Shown in pieces: positions 30,067 through 41,043 of a stretch of DNA of 64,000 bases (positions are counted from its first letter, which is position 1; the number at the start of each line of letters is the position of its first letter). The translations under genes were made by a program, and so were the position numbers. The stretch is from Axinella damicornis (taxonomy: Eukaryota > Porifera > Demospongiae > Axinellida > Axinellidae). A model generated the notes under the pieces. That model saw nothing but the letters and a program-made list of their open reading frames with translations. It searched no databases and was not told where the DNA came from. The DNA lies in assembly GCA_963931865.1 (NCBI GenBank), contig OZ007514.1, forward strand, positions 1,144,539-1,208,538. Reading direction: 5' to 3'.

Positions 30067-30536
30067 TGTGATCATTACTATCAGACTGTTGATCCTCAAC
30101 TGTTGGGTTCTGGTCACCACGATCCGGCTCTTCTGTAGATGATGAAACATGGAAAATAAAATACATGTGAACTCTACTATTAGTAGACTTATAGTGGTTT
30201 AGAAGTATATATACACATCACACACGTCCTTGAATGGAAACTGCAGGCATGATATAGACCAGGACAACTTACTACAAGCAACACTCTCAGACCGCTCATC
30301 ATCCTCTGTTGCGCTCTGGTAACCGTGCTCTAGCTCTTCTGTAGATGATGAAGCATTAATTAATTTGCACTGGATATATTGGAGCAGCAACTAAAATGGC
30401 ATACATCTGAACACTATTAGTAGTATGTCCTTGAATCAAAACTGGAGTTCCATAAACATTAGGAAAGACCAGGGCAACTTACTATGATCAACACTCTTGG
30501 ACTGTTGATCATCAACAGTTGGGTTCTCTGACTCTT
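30067..30536 (-). CDS. R2 linker exons, three tandem copies
   Basis: Exons 30483-30536 (54 bp), 30273-30338 (66 bp) and 30067-30132 (66 bp) each start after TACAG with AAGAG and end at GTAAGT in phase 1. They encode ESENPTVDDQQSKSVDH, ELEHGYQSATEDDERSESVA and EPDRGDQNPTVEDQQSDSND. They arose by tandem duplication of one acidic spacer exon. Skipping or adding any copy preserves frame. Confidence 0.75.
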
Positions 30537-30614
30537 CTGTAAAAGATTAAGCAATAATTGCATTAGAAGAAGAGCAGAAACTAAAATGACAATCTACATC
30601 TCAAGTCGCAATAC

Positions 30615-32958
30615 CTGAGGCTGAATTTCCGGCAATCTTCCAGACCATCATATTTGGGTCCAGACTACCTTTCACTCTTTGGTCTTCAGAGCAGTACCAA
30701 TATTTACATGATTTTACATGTATGCCAGCACGGTGTAGTGATGAGCGGCAACGTGTATCCTTCAAATTGGGGCAGAAGAATGCCACCTCAGCTTGGACTG
30801 GAGCCTTCGGAGGAAGTGCAGCAAACACAGATCGTTGAATCTCAGGACAATACTTTATGCATTCTTCAAGAGGTGCGTCAACATGAACTTCAAAGTAGCC
30901 CTGGTCGAAAGAGTCGATCAGTGTGATCGAGACTGGTGTCTCAGGGAGGTTAAACGTGAAGCAGTTCCTGCACACGCAAATAGGTTCATTCGTTGTTTCA
31001 TTCATCATGACCTTCCAGTCTTTAGTTGAAAGCAAAGAAGCAAGAAAGGAGCAGAAGACTCCACTGGCCGGCCATTCACCCGGGAAGTGAACAAGCAAGG
31101 GGGCAGCATGTGACTTCACAGGATGACAGCGGTGGTTGTCTAAATCGTCAGACTCTAGCACAGGGAGAAGAGAAGGCATAATATACTCAGGGTCGATCTC
31201 TGTTGTGTTGACTTTCCCAGCGATAAGAAGAAATTCAAGCAGCTCTAGGAAATCAGCAGGAGTAAACAGATTGCAGTAGTGGCTGGAAAAAGTGTCAGCA
31301 AGGTAGCTCTCTCGGAATACCCCATATTTCTGAAAGCGTATCCACCCACTGCCACTCAACACCTTAGCTTCAGTTGATTCATCACTGCCAGGAAGGGTGC
31401 TGGAACTTCCACAAAGAAAGTGATGGTATTGAACTAACTTGTTGATTTTATCCAAGAAAACTTGTGGCACACAAAAGACCGCATTTGGAAGCTTTGCGGG
31501 GTAATGAAGAAAGACATTAAGCCTGACTAGATATTTCAAGGCTGCAGCAAAGGCGCTGGACTCTATGTGCAAACTGCTGGCTATTTTCCGGCACTCGTCA
31601 ATGTGCATCACTCCTCCACTTCCCTTAGCTAACTTTCTAAGCACCTGCTCAAGTATAAACCATGGAAGTGGAATTTGCACCGGCTTTGAGGCTGAAGAGA
31701 GGATTTCTTTTCTGAGCTTACCTGCAAGACCTTTGTCGTCGTCACTTGGGTCTAGTGAATTTAAAGCAAAGATTAGCTCTTTGGGACTAAGAAAGATCAA
31801 ACTAGGACCAAATTTGGCTTTAAGGAGGCGAAGCAGTTTTTTATTTTTCTCCTCTCTTGTCTCCCTCTTACATTCTGATTCCAGGTCTTTGTGGGTGCCA
31901 ACCACCGCTATACGGGGAGAGCCACGATATTCAAGGCAATCAAAGAGTTTCTGAAAATTCTCTTTTTTGCTCTCACACTGATATTTGTGGGTACCCACCA
32001 CAGTTACATGAGGAGAGCTACCACCTTCAATGGACCTATTCTGTGTTTGCAAGGCCCGAATGCAGTGCTTCAGAATTTGCTCATGAGAGTAAGGGGATTG
32101 GTAGGAACACACGGACTTGCCTTCTTGGAAGTATTCGATTACTGGATGCTGATCAAGCGTTTCTGAAAGCTTGAGTACAAACAGAATGGTCGAGAGGTTT
32201 GGAAGGAAGGAAGGAAGCAGGTCATGGAACTGGGGCTGTCCCCCACTGTCAAGGAAGTAAAGGAAATGAAGCTCGGTCACTCGTTTTCTACCCACCAGTG
32301 TGTCTAGCAAGTCTGCTAGTTTTTTGAGCTGCTCATCTATAACAGTGTGAGAAGCCTGGTCTGATTTGCTAACCTGCTCAGCTTTTGAAGAACTGTATGG
32401 CTTTTCTTCAGTGTGCAGATCCTGAGCAGTGGCTGGTGGTGAGAAACTACCAGCTTCTGAAGACCTTATCGGCTGCTTTGCAGTGTGCATATCCTGAGAT
32501 GAGGCTAGTGGTGAGGACTGCTCATCCTGAGATGCGGCCAGTGGTGAGGAACTAACTGGCTCGTGCACATCCTGAGGTGCTAAGGAAGTACTTGGAGACC
32601 CATCAGAGGGAGAAGGGGTGGAGGTATGCGCTGTCGGCTGCTCTACAGCATTTTGTACCAAGGTATATCCTGCAACTTTGTCGAGAATCGTGTCCTCATT
32701 CACTCTGCTCCATTGTGAACTACCTGGTTCTGAACTACCTGGTTCAGAAATACCGGCTCCCACTATCGTAGAAAGTGCCCTTACTGGTTCAACCATTCCT
32801 GTGCTTTGGCGAACCTTTGGTGGAGGTTCATTCAACATGAGGTACATTGTGCAGGTTTTTCCAGACCCAGCTGCGCCAGTTACTGCACAGGTTGTCATTG
32901 TACATTCCACATATCCCTTTTCCATTGCTTCATCAAAATGAATAGTCAATTCTTTGTC
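30615..32958 (-). CDS. R2: Roc-COR GTPase exon
   Basis: A 2.34-kb exon, acceptor TATGTAG and donor GTATTG. Numbering from the Met at 32949: P-loop GAAGSGKT at 25-32; a Ser/Pro-rich insert with three ASQD.../SSPLA repeats; G3 DSGGQPQF; G4 THKD; COR-like region with IPLPWFILEQVL, DECRKIASSL and VFCVPQVFLDKI. The G4 segment is duplicated in frame: VVGTHKYQCE precedes VVGTHKDLE by 32 residues, and only the second keeps the Asp that reads guanine. The exon continues 5' through the acceptor, so the N-terminus is missing. It is clearly a paralogue of R1 (same order, many identical blocks). Its splice partners are the linker, TM and Death exons at lower coordinates. Confidence 0.87.
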
Positions 32959-33368
32959 CTACATAATCAAGAAAATTCATATTTCAAGCCCACACATACA
33001 CATACGTGAAGGTCCAATTGCGTTATTGCAGTAAATGGGACAAATTGCACCAACACCTTCTTGGATGGACCAGCCATGTCCAAGTTCGCAGATGGACACA
33101 AGGATACAGAGTTTTATGCAGAAGGGTGGAGAAAGATTGGAGTTTGACCCACATAGGGCAGACACGGACATGTCATCATCCATTGGGGACAGAATAGCCA
33201 TTATTTACTAGCTTTCAGTGGTACATAATTTCCATGGGTGGAAACACAGCACTACCTGCAATGGCAATGGTGGTCAATTACTAAAAGCACAAGAGATTAT
33301 GGAACTATCGATTTTATCCTGTTTATAGTGCTGTTAGTTGCCGAGCGCCTTATCGTAGTCACGTCGCG

Positions 33369-33404
<36 letters not shown>

Positions 33405-33651
33405 ACACCGAAATTTCCGTCACACTTATGATTACGTGGGGGCGGTATTTGCGGTCTCGTCCCCAGACCTTATACTGGTTTGAGGCGCGTGCACACATGT
33501 AGGCACCGTGTGCAGTGTGGACCTTTGCTGGCACTATACGATGGAGCCAGAGCTAGCTGTCCCCACTCGACCTCTCCACTGTGTGAACAAGGTGAGCTCT
33601 GCTGGTAGTATGATGCATAGCTACGATAAGGTTTTGTCCTCTCTGGTTTGT

Positions 33652-33765
33652 AGTTACCACCTTCAAGGACTGAAAACAATTCTTCAGAATTTATTCGTGA
33701 GAGTGTGCGGATTAATTGGTGGGAGCACACGGACTTTTCTTCTTTGTAGTATTCAAACAACCGAA
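33652..33765 (-). pseudogene. Roco G-domain relic upstream of R2
   Basis: FEYYKEEKSVCSHQ and the following bases match the Roco segment IEYFQEGKSVCSYQ...IEGGS of R2 at nucleotide level (for example CTTCAGAATTT.CTC.TGAGAG and GGAACACACGGACTT), with indels that break the frame. It is a small remnant of another Roco copy. Confidence 0.75.
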
Positions 33766-33888
33766 TACACGCGATAGACGCGTATACGTTCCGCGCAATT
33801 TAGGAATTTGCGAAATCTCAAGGTTGCGCTGTGCATTCTTGGAATCCCGAAATTACGTGCCAATCTTGAGATTGCGACTAGAACGGTA

Positions 33889-34009
33889 GCCTCGTGCCCA
33901 GGCCTTCTCATCTCAGCATTTGTCGCTCGCCGTCCACCCCAGCGTTGGTCCGTCGCTTGTAGTACTTCAAGCGACAAACGCTGGGGTGAGAAGGTCTGGA
34001 GAACGAGGC
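33889..34009. mobile_element. MITE, 'GCCTCGT.CCCAGGCC' family, 121 bp
   Basis: Hairpin with arms CCTTCTCATCTCAGC...TTTGTCGCT and complement. Flanks CTAGAACGG/CTAGTACTG are a degraded 9-bp duplication. The same internal arm sequence (CAGCGTTTGTCGCTT) is seen at 49256-49343, and one half of it at 63326-63367. Confidence 0.75.
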
Positions 34010-34029
34010 TACTAGTACTGCCTTAGGTG

Positions 34030-34190
34030 AGTTGAGTCGAAGAGAGCAAAGCAGCCATCATTACAGCACTTACAACTTCGTCCCAGGCCCACGGTAAGCG
34101 ACAGTGGACGACGGCTTGGTCAGAATCGTTGTCAATCTTTCATGTGAGCTGTACTGTCATTCTGCCAAAGACAGCAATGAGCGTGACGAG
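34030..34190. repeat. Dispersed repeat family, copy 2
   Basis: Shares TTACAGCACTTACAACTTCG, GGCAATGA-like and GTCAGAATC blocks with 43800-44230. Shorter and more diverged than the other copies. Confidence 0.45.
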
Positions 34191-34249
34191 CGGCAGCGCT
34201 CATGAAGTTCGCATGATCTTGAGATTGTGTAAGTGTCTTGTGCAATCTC

Positions 34250-34492
34250 AAGGGGGCTCTCTATAGCCTCGTTCCCAGGCCTTCTACACCTCCAGTTTTG
34301 ATCACTTGCAGCATGCAAAACGGAGGGGAAAGGCCTGCGGAATCTTCTCACATGATCCGCGGCACGGCTTACATCACGGACTCTAGACGCAATGGCTCAT
34401 TTACATTCCCATCCACAATGCTAGTAAATTGAAACAAGTTTCAGAGAAGAGGTAGGTCTTACATGTAAAACATATCCAGGTTCGAAATAAAA
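34250..34492. repeat. Direct duplicate of 35247-35502
   Basis: GGCTCTCTATAGCCTCGTTC through ACAGAGAAGAGGTAGGTCTT and CCAGGTTCGAAATAAAAC is found again 1 kb away in the same orientation. This copy has only the left end of the MITE that is complete at 35264-35838. Confidence 0.85.
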
Positions 34493-34645
34493 CCACCTCT
34501 ACATTTGACTTCTGTAAGTGTATCATTATATCTGTCAGCCATCTACGACCTTCAGGTTACAAATTAATGCACTTCTAAACTTTTAAGCACAGCTCAGTTC
34601 TAATCCAAGAGACAATGGCACATATGTAGTTATTAATTTTCTTAC

Positions 34646-34716
34646 CTCCTCTTGATGGGGGATGTTTGTCAACTGCTCTAGTGGTTCATCGGCCGGCAAG
34701 TTGGGAGATGCAATTC
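34646..34716 (-). CDS. Possible isolated exon
   Basis: Between acceptor AATTCAG and donor GTAAGA, a 71-bp open segment encodes IASPNLPADEPLEQLTNIPH. Its composition is coding-like (acidic/Pro). It enters in phase 1 and leaves in phase 0. No adjoining exon is recognised. Confidence 0.3.
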
Positions 34717-34977
34717 CTGAATTAGGTTCAACACAACACAAATTTTGTAACACACACAGATACATGCATGCTTGGACAGGTACCATTTGTTATTGAAACC
34801 ACCTGCATTGGCAGCTATGCAGTTACATTACTGCAAATAACAACACTGACAACTAAAGTTAAGTTAACCCTTTAAGCCCCAATGACGTCTATAGACGGCT
34901 TAGAGACGACTTTGTGGGGAGAACTCATCACTTCTCGGCGTGCATGCACCCCCCATTAAACGTAAACGTAAAAGGCA

Positions 34978-35010
<33 letters not shown>
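34978..35010. repeat. Poly-G tract
   Basis: A run of about 33 G on the plus strand between R2 and R3; no gene. Confidence 0.9.
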
Positions 35011-35012
<2 letters not shown>

Positions 35013-35263
35013 CAAAGAGGGGGCAGCAAGACCCCTTCGAGGTTTTTGATTTTAATGAGATTCATAGTCCCACTGAGGGCCTCAGATGTGTGCAGATTGG
35101 TGGTGTATGATGTGCCAGCAGTCAGATCTGCACCAAGTTTAGGGAGATCCTGGCTCTGATTGCTGGGCTTGTGGGTGGTCATGCATGAATATCGAATAAC
35201 CTTAACAGTATAGTCATGAATATCGAATATCATTAACGGTAATGCCAGAGGGTGCTCTCTATA

Positions 35264-35838
35264 GCCTCGTTCCCAGGCCTTCTACACCTCCAGTTTTGAT
35301 CACTTGCAGCATGCAAAAACGGAGGGGGAAGCCCTGGGGAATCTTCTCACGTGATCCGCGGCACTGCTTACATCACGGATTCTAGACGCAATGGCTCATT
35401 TACATTCCCATCCACAGCTACAGAGAAGCTAGAAAACTGAAACAACTTTCAGAGAAGAGGTAGGTCTTACCTGTAATTATCCAAGTTCGAAATAAAACTG
35501 CTGAAAGATACAAGGGGTAAAACTCCAAATAGTGCCGTCTTTTCGCTCCACATGAAGATTGCGTCATAGCTGGGCATTTTCCCTCAGCAGCCCTTTGGAG
35601 TCATGGCTTGTAGCCTGCGGGTACGCTTCATACACTCGGTGTAGCTCTCAGCTGGCGCTTGTCTCATCTTCGTAGCTAGCGCAGAATGCAAATCGGACTT
35701 TGACTGTTGAGACAAGGCGTGACAATATATGACGGTTGCGCCGCGGATCGTGACAAGATTCCCCAGGTCTTCCCCCTTCTGTTTTTGCATACTGCAAGCA
35801 ATCAAAAACTGGAGGTGTAGAAGGCCTGGGAACGAAGC
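35264..35838. mobile_element. MITE, 'GCCTCGTTCCCAGGCC' family, 575 bp
   Basis: Termini GCCTCGTTCCCAGGCCTTCT and its complement, then about 80 bp of further paired sequence (CACCTCCAGTTTTGAT, TGCAGCATGCAAAA). Flanks TGCTCTCTA/GGCTCTCCA match at 7 of 9. A minus-strand open segment inside (35584-35709) follows an acceptor-like CTCAACAG and encodes SDLHSALATKMRQAPAESYT to a stop. Confidence 0.8.
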
Positions 35839-36061
35839 TAGGCTCTCCATGTATGCGAGCCCCACCAAGTTTGGTGAATGCTGTTGGAGAAGAGCACCTA
35901 CGAAGGTGGTGTGTGCTGAATGCCACCTAATATCCTTTGATGTGGTCATTGGAATGCATTAGTTCTTCAGTCTGGTCATATTTGTGGCTCTACCCCCCTT
36001 TTCCTGTCAGCTTTGGGGGAAACACTGTTGTCATCATGCGCTCTTGCATGCACCTACAAAG

Positions 36062-36702
36062 TTACAAACCTAGAGCATCTCGAACATCTTTAGCAAGTTG
36101 TTTTTGTCCTGAGTCGACTAACAGCTCGATGAGATTTCCCCAGGTGGCATCTGGACTGTCCAGCCATAGCTTGAACGTCTCCCGGCAGCAGACGTGTAGA
36201 CCATTCTGTCTGTGTGCATGCCCTGCTTCAATGTCGTCAACCTTTCGTCCCTCTGGGTCGAGGTCCATGAGGTACCCAACGTCCTTCCAAACTGGAGCAA
36301 TCGTTTCAATGATGTTCACCCTCTCTCCCTTCGTGGGTTTCAGCCTCATCAGTTGGGCCATTGCGGGCTTCGTATCTGAAACACAATATACAGTCAGGAA
36401 TAAACTATCCATTTCTCAACAGTTCTGCTAAAGTTGTGGAACTCCTTTCCGTAGACATTGTACTTCCCTCATATCGTCTTTGTCTTTGTACTGACTGTCC
36501 ACTTGTGTTGTGGATTCCATAATACTACCACTACACTAAGTGTACACTAACGTCCAGCAAAGACATGAATCAACAAATCCTAGCAGAAAGTAAAGATATA
36601 TCTGATACTGCCAAGACATCTATTCGTGCGTACCAGTGATGATGGTTCCAGATCCACTGGGAGTGGGAGGTGGTTGTCTTGCTACATCTGATGAGGGTGT
36701 GC
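36062..36702 (-). CDS. R3 Death cassette A (linker + Death domain)
   Basis: Exon 36634-36702 (69 bp, acceptor ATATGCAG, donor GTACGC) encodes TPSSDVARQPPPTPSGSGTI. Exon 36062-36375 (314 bp, acceptor TGTTTCAG, stop at 36062) encodes a Death domain: APVWKDVGYLMDLDPEGRKV, CCRETFKLWL, ATWGNLIELLVDSGQKQLAK, DVRDALGL. Both enter in phase 1. This is the most distal of three near-identical cassettes behind the R3 GTPase exon, and each has its own stop codon. Confidence 0.82.
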
Positions 36703-37317
36703 CTGCATATGTAAACAACACTACACCATCACTTCCACATCGAGACCAATGCAGTAAATATCCTGAACTGAAGCTTTCATCACCTGCTGTGAAAGACACG
36801 ATTGGCATCCTGGGTACATTATGTAACACATACCGTATGGCCGGAAAATTTGGCGGGAATAAAATTTGGTGGATTGGCACTAAAAAGCTGAGAATTGCAT
36901 TTGGTGGATTTGGTTATTTGCAGAGCGAGAATGACATCATATAACCACACTGCTGTGTGGCCGCGGAGCGTTCGGTGCGAAACTTTTGTGTCAGTAGGCT
37001 GCGATGGAGTCTGAGTTTGCGGTGGAGAGCTGTGTTCCAGTACCACGTCTACAAAAACTTCTGGGATGTGAGTGTGGTCGAGGAACTGCTGTGCAAGTGG
37101 TGATGCAAAGGAGCACCATCGTCGGCCATGTACCCAGGAAGATATCAGCTGCTTGCTCGCTATTTCTGGCAGATCAGAGACAGAGGTACTGTAGTATTAT
37201 GAGTGCGTGCACGAGAGCTCGAGCGTCGCTACGAAACCCCGCCCACACGCACGCCATGACACAATATAGGCAGAATTTAATTTGGCGGTGCGTTCATAAC
37301 TGCATGCACCTACAAAG

Positions 37318-37933
37318 TTACAAACCTAGAGCATCTTGAACATCTTTAGCAAGTTGTTTTTGTCCTGAGTCGACTAACAGCTCGATGAGATTTCCCCAGG
37401 TGGCATCTGGACTGTCCAGCCATAGCTTGAATGTCTCCCGGCAGCAGACGTGTAGACCGTTCTGTCTGTGTTCGGCTTCAATGTCGTCAACCTTTCGTCC
37501 CTCTGGGTCGAGGTCCATGAGGTACCCAACGTCCTTCCAAACTGGAGCAATCGATGCAATGATGTTCACCCTCTCTCCCTTCGTGGGTTTCAGCTTCATC
37601 AGTCGGGCCATCCTGGGCTTCGTATCTGAAAGACAATGTACAGTCAGGAATATTCTCAATAGTTCTGCTAAAGTTGTGGAACCCCTTTCCGTAGACATTG
37701 TACTTCCCTCATATCGTCTTTGTCTTTGTACCGACTGTCCACTTGTGTTGTGGGTTCCATAATACTACCACTACACTAAGTGTACACTAACGTCCAGCAA
37801 AGACATGAATCAACAAATCCTAGCAGATATATCTGATACTGCCAAGACATCTATTCGTGCGTACCAGTGATAATGGTTCCAGATCCACTGGGAGTGGGAG
37901 GTGGATGGCTTGCTACATCTGATGGGGGTGTGC
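37318..37933 (-). CDS. R3 Death cassette B
   Basis: Linker exon 37865-37933 and Death exon 37318-37625. The Death exon is 308 bp because two codons are lost (EHRQN against AHRQN in copy A with GHAHRQN). APVWKDVGYLMDLDPEGRKV and the WGNLIELL end are unchanged. Splice sites are intact. The C-terminus reads DVQDALGL. Confidence 0.82.
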
Positions 37934-38044
37934 CTGCATATGTAAACAACACTATACCATCACTTCCACATCGGCAATAAATATCCCAAACTGAAGCTTT
38001 CATCACCTGGTGTGAAGGACACGATTGGCATCCTGGGTAACACA

Positions 38045-38575
38045 TACCGTATGGCCGGAAAATTTGGTGGGAATTAAATTTGGCGGATTGGCTCTAAAAA
38101 GCTTAGAATTGCATTTGGCTGATTAAAATTTGGCGGATTTGGTAGCTGGCAGAGCGAGAATGACGTGATACTAACCGCACGGCCGCGTGGCCGCGGAGTG
38201 CTCGGTGCGAAACTTTTGTGTCAGTAGGCTGCGATGGAGTCTGAGTTTGCGGTGGAGAGCTGTGTTCCAGGTACCACGTCTACAAAAACCTCTGGGATGT
38301 GAGTGTAGTCGAGGAACTGCTATGCAAGTGGTGATCGATGCTAAGGAGCACCATCGTCGGCCATGTACCCAGGAAGATATCAGCTGCTTGCTCGCTATTT
38401 CTAGCAGATCAGAGACAGAGGCACTGTAGTATTACGAGTGTGTGCACGAGAGCTCGAGCGTCGCTACGAAACCCCGCCCAGCCATGACAAAATATCGGCG
38501 GAATTTAATTTGGCAGTGCGTTCATAACTGCCAATTAAATTCCTCACCAAATTTTCCGGCCATACGGTATGATTT
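38045..38575. mobile_element. MITE between Death cassettes, about 530 bp
   Basis: ATACCGTATGGCCGGAAAAT at the left pairs with ATTTTCCGGCCATACGGTAT at the right. The interior has repeated AATTTGGCGGATTGG-type motifs and an ATG-started plus-strand segment (MESEFAVESCVP) that ends at a GT. A second copy at about 36829-37290 has the left end but no right terminal repeat, so the element was carried along when the cassettes duplicated. Confidence 0.7.
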
Positions 38576-38813
38576 GCAGGTGATGAAAGTTTCAGCTCAG
38601 ATAGTTGTTCTGCAAAGGTGAACAGAGACAGTAAAGATAACAAAACTGACAAATTAATGCATTGTTTCTCCCAAAAGGGGGTACCGGGTGCCCCCACCAC
38701 CTATTGATGTGGTCATTAAGTTCTTTAGTCTGGTAGCTCTACCCCCTTTTCCTGTCAGCTTTGGGGGAAACACTGTTGTCATCATGCACTCTTGCATGCA
38801 CCTACGTACAAAG

Positions 38814-39431
38814 TTACAAACCTAGAGCATCTCGAACATCTTTAGCAAGTTGTTTTTGTCCTGAGTCGACTAACAGTTCGATGAGATTTCCCCAGGTGGC
38901 ATCTGGACTGTCCAGCCATAGCTTGAACGTCTCCCGGCAGCAGACGTGTAGACCATTCTGTTTGTGTGCATGCTCGGCTTCAATGCTATTAATTTTTCGT
39001 CCCTCTGGGTCGAGGTCCATGTGGAACCCAACGTCCTTCCAATCTGGAGCAATCGATTCTATAATGTTGATTCTCTCTCCCTTTGTGGTTTTCAGCTTCA
39101 TCAGTTGGGCAATCCTGGGCTTTGTATCTGGAACCAAGAACAAAATGCCATGCAAACATTTCATTTCTCAACAGTTCTGCTAGTCTATGGAAACCTTTCT
39201 ATTGCACCTCTCTCACAACGATCTGTTTTTGTACTGACTGCCAACTTGTGCTGTGGATTCCATAATACTACCACTAGTGTTATCAACAGTTCAGATATCT
39301 TGACAGTATTGGATAAGATCTTTAGTTTCCGGTAGGTTTTTCATTGCTGAAAGTTAGCGTACCAGTGATGATGGTTCCAGATCCACTGGGAGTGGGAGGT
39401 GGTTGGCTTGCTACATCTGATGGGGGTGTGC
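38814..39431 (-). CDS. R3 Death cassette C
   Basis: Linker exon 39363-39431 and Death exon 38814-39127 (314 bp), nearest to the R3 GTPase exon. The Death domain differs from A and B mainly in its first half: APDWKDVGFHMDLDPEGRKI and SIEAEHAHKQNG, against VWKDVGYLMD and VDDIEAG. The last 55 residues are identical to A. This pattern suggests recent duplication or conversion of the 3' part with divergence in helices 1-3. Confidence 0.82.
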
Positions 39432-39665
39432 CTGCGTATGTAAACAACACTACACCATAACTTCATCCTGAACTGATGCAGTTAATATCCTAGCGGAACT
39501 GAAGCTTTCATCACCTGCTGTGAAGGACACGATTGGTATGTTATGTAATTTTTTTTTTCTATAAAACTTTATGCAGATGCAAAGGACATAGTGAGTAGTG
39601 AAAAACACTAATACAAGCACATGCCCATTCAAACTATACTAAATGAACAAGGTTCTTAAATGTAT

Positions 39666-39921
39666 ACTAGAAACCAAAAAATTTCTTACAAAAATTACAA
39701 ACGATTTAGTGATGGTCACCCCGATGGACTCCCGAAAAAGCAGACAAACAATGCCATTAACCAGCCTCAGTCCCATCCCATTGAAAAATGTAGAATTTAG
39801 GGATGGGATGGGACTGAGGCTGGTTAATGGCATTCCTTGTTTGTCTGCTTTTTCGGGAGTCAATCGGGGTGGCCATCACTAAATCGTTTGTACTTTTGTA
39901 AGAAAATTTTTTGTTTCTAGT
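39666..39921. mobile_element. Foldback element, 256 bp
   Basis: Nearly the whole element is a hairpin: ACTAGAAACCAAAAAATTTC...GATGGGACTGAGGCTGGTTAA and complement with a loop of about 18 nt. Arms are about 118 bp with few mismatches. Confidence 0.9.
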
Positions 39922-39929
39922 TTGTGAGG

Positions 39930-41000
39930 TTTTTTGAGCGCATGGAATGCGTAACTTTCCTGATGTCAGATTTTATTAGTTGCCTTGATGGATGTGAACC
40001 TTCTGCTGGGCACTGAGCAGGCTTTGATGCTTCATTCTATTTCCACTAATAATATGAGTATTCCAAAACTCTAGCCTCACTCACAGTATTGGTGGTATAT
40101 ACTTGTTCCGCACTGTAGTTACGTCATGAAAAGAAAGCCACGCCTCCATGATGGCATAGTCACGATAGATCTTGGCAAGAACAGGTTGGTAGAAATTCCT
40201 CGCAGCGGTAGTGAGGCACCAGATGATGGATTCACAAGGATTCAGCTGATCAGCAAGCGCCTGAAATGCTGTAAAAAAGAATGCAACGTGCGTTTGCATG
40301 TGAACTGCGCATGCGCATTTGGCACGCGTGACCTCTGGTTGCATCAAAATGGCTTCGTGCTAGCAATTCACGGAATCGTAGCTAGCCAGCAGTGCCGTTC
40401 TTGCCAGTATGTAGTCAAAAGGGCCGAAAGGAGCTACTACGACGAAAGCGATGTTGTTCTGTGAGTGAACTAGCTCAGGAAATGCTTTTGTTGTCCAGCT
40501 GTGCTAGTTAATGAGAAAGAAGAAGAAGAAGAAGAAGAAAGAAAATGACGAAATCGGAATTTTACGGCGACTTATTACTCGACTCCCGCGTACTCTCAGG
40601 TACGTTTGCGAGTGTTTTTGTGAACTGCTAGGCAGTATCATTCTGTCTGCATGCTTGGTTTGGGGGGTAGTAGCTTCTTTGGCCGTTTCCTGCTGGTGCA
40701 TCAGTATGGTATTTCGAAATTTCCTTAGCCATCCCTAAATAGAGAACGCTACCGCGTTCTCTGATATAGAGGGTGCAGAAGTAATAGAGTCAGGTAATGT
40801 ATTCCACAGGGAAACATACATATCTACAACAGGTGATGAAAGCTTCAGGTGTATTGGCCCCCCCTGTTGATTTTCCTAGAATCACCACTGTGCAAAGGTG
40901 AACAGAGACAGTATACCATGGTAGGTGGTTGTGAGACTAGCCTGCCTTTTTGCCATTCTAAAAGATGATAGGCTTGTCTCACAACCACCCTCTTCTAATC
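39930..41000. other. Intron or spacer between R3 GTPase and Death cassettes
   Basis: No recognised exon. It contains a GAA-rich purine run at 40515-40545, a short inverted repeat at 40921-40995 (GGTAGGTGGTTGTGAGAC and complement) and a fragment at 40832-40850 (AGGTGATGAAAGCTTCAG) shared with sequence found between the Death cassettes. Confidence 0.4.
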
Positions 41001-41043
41001 ACACAATGGCCATGCACTCAGATCTCATCACTATAACACGTAC

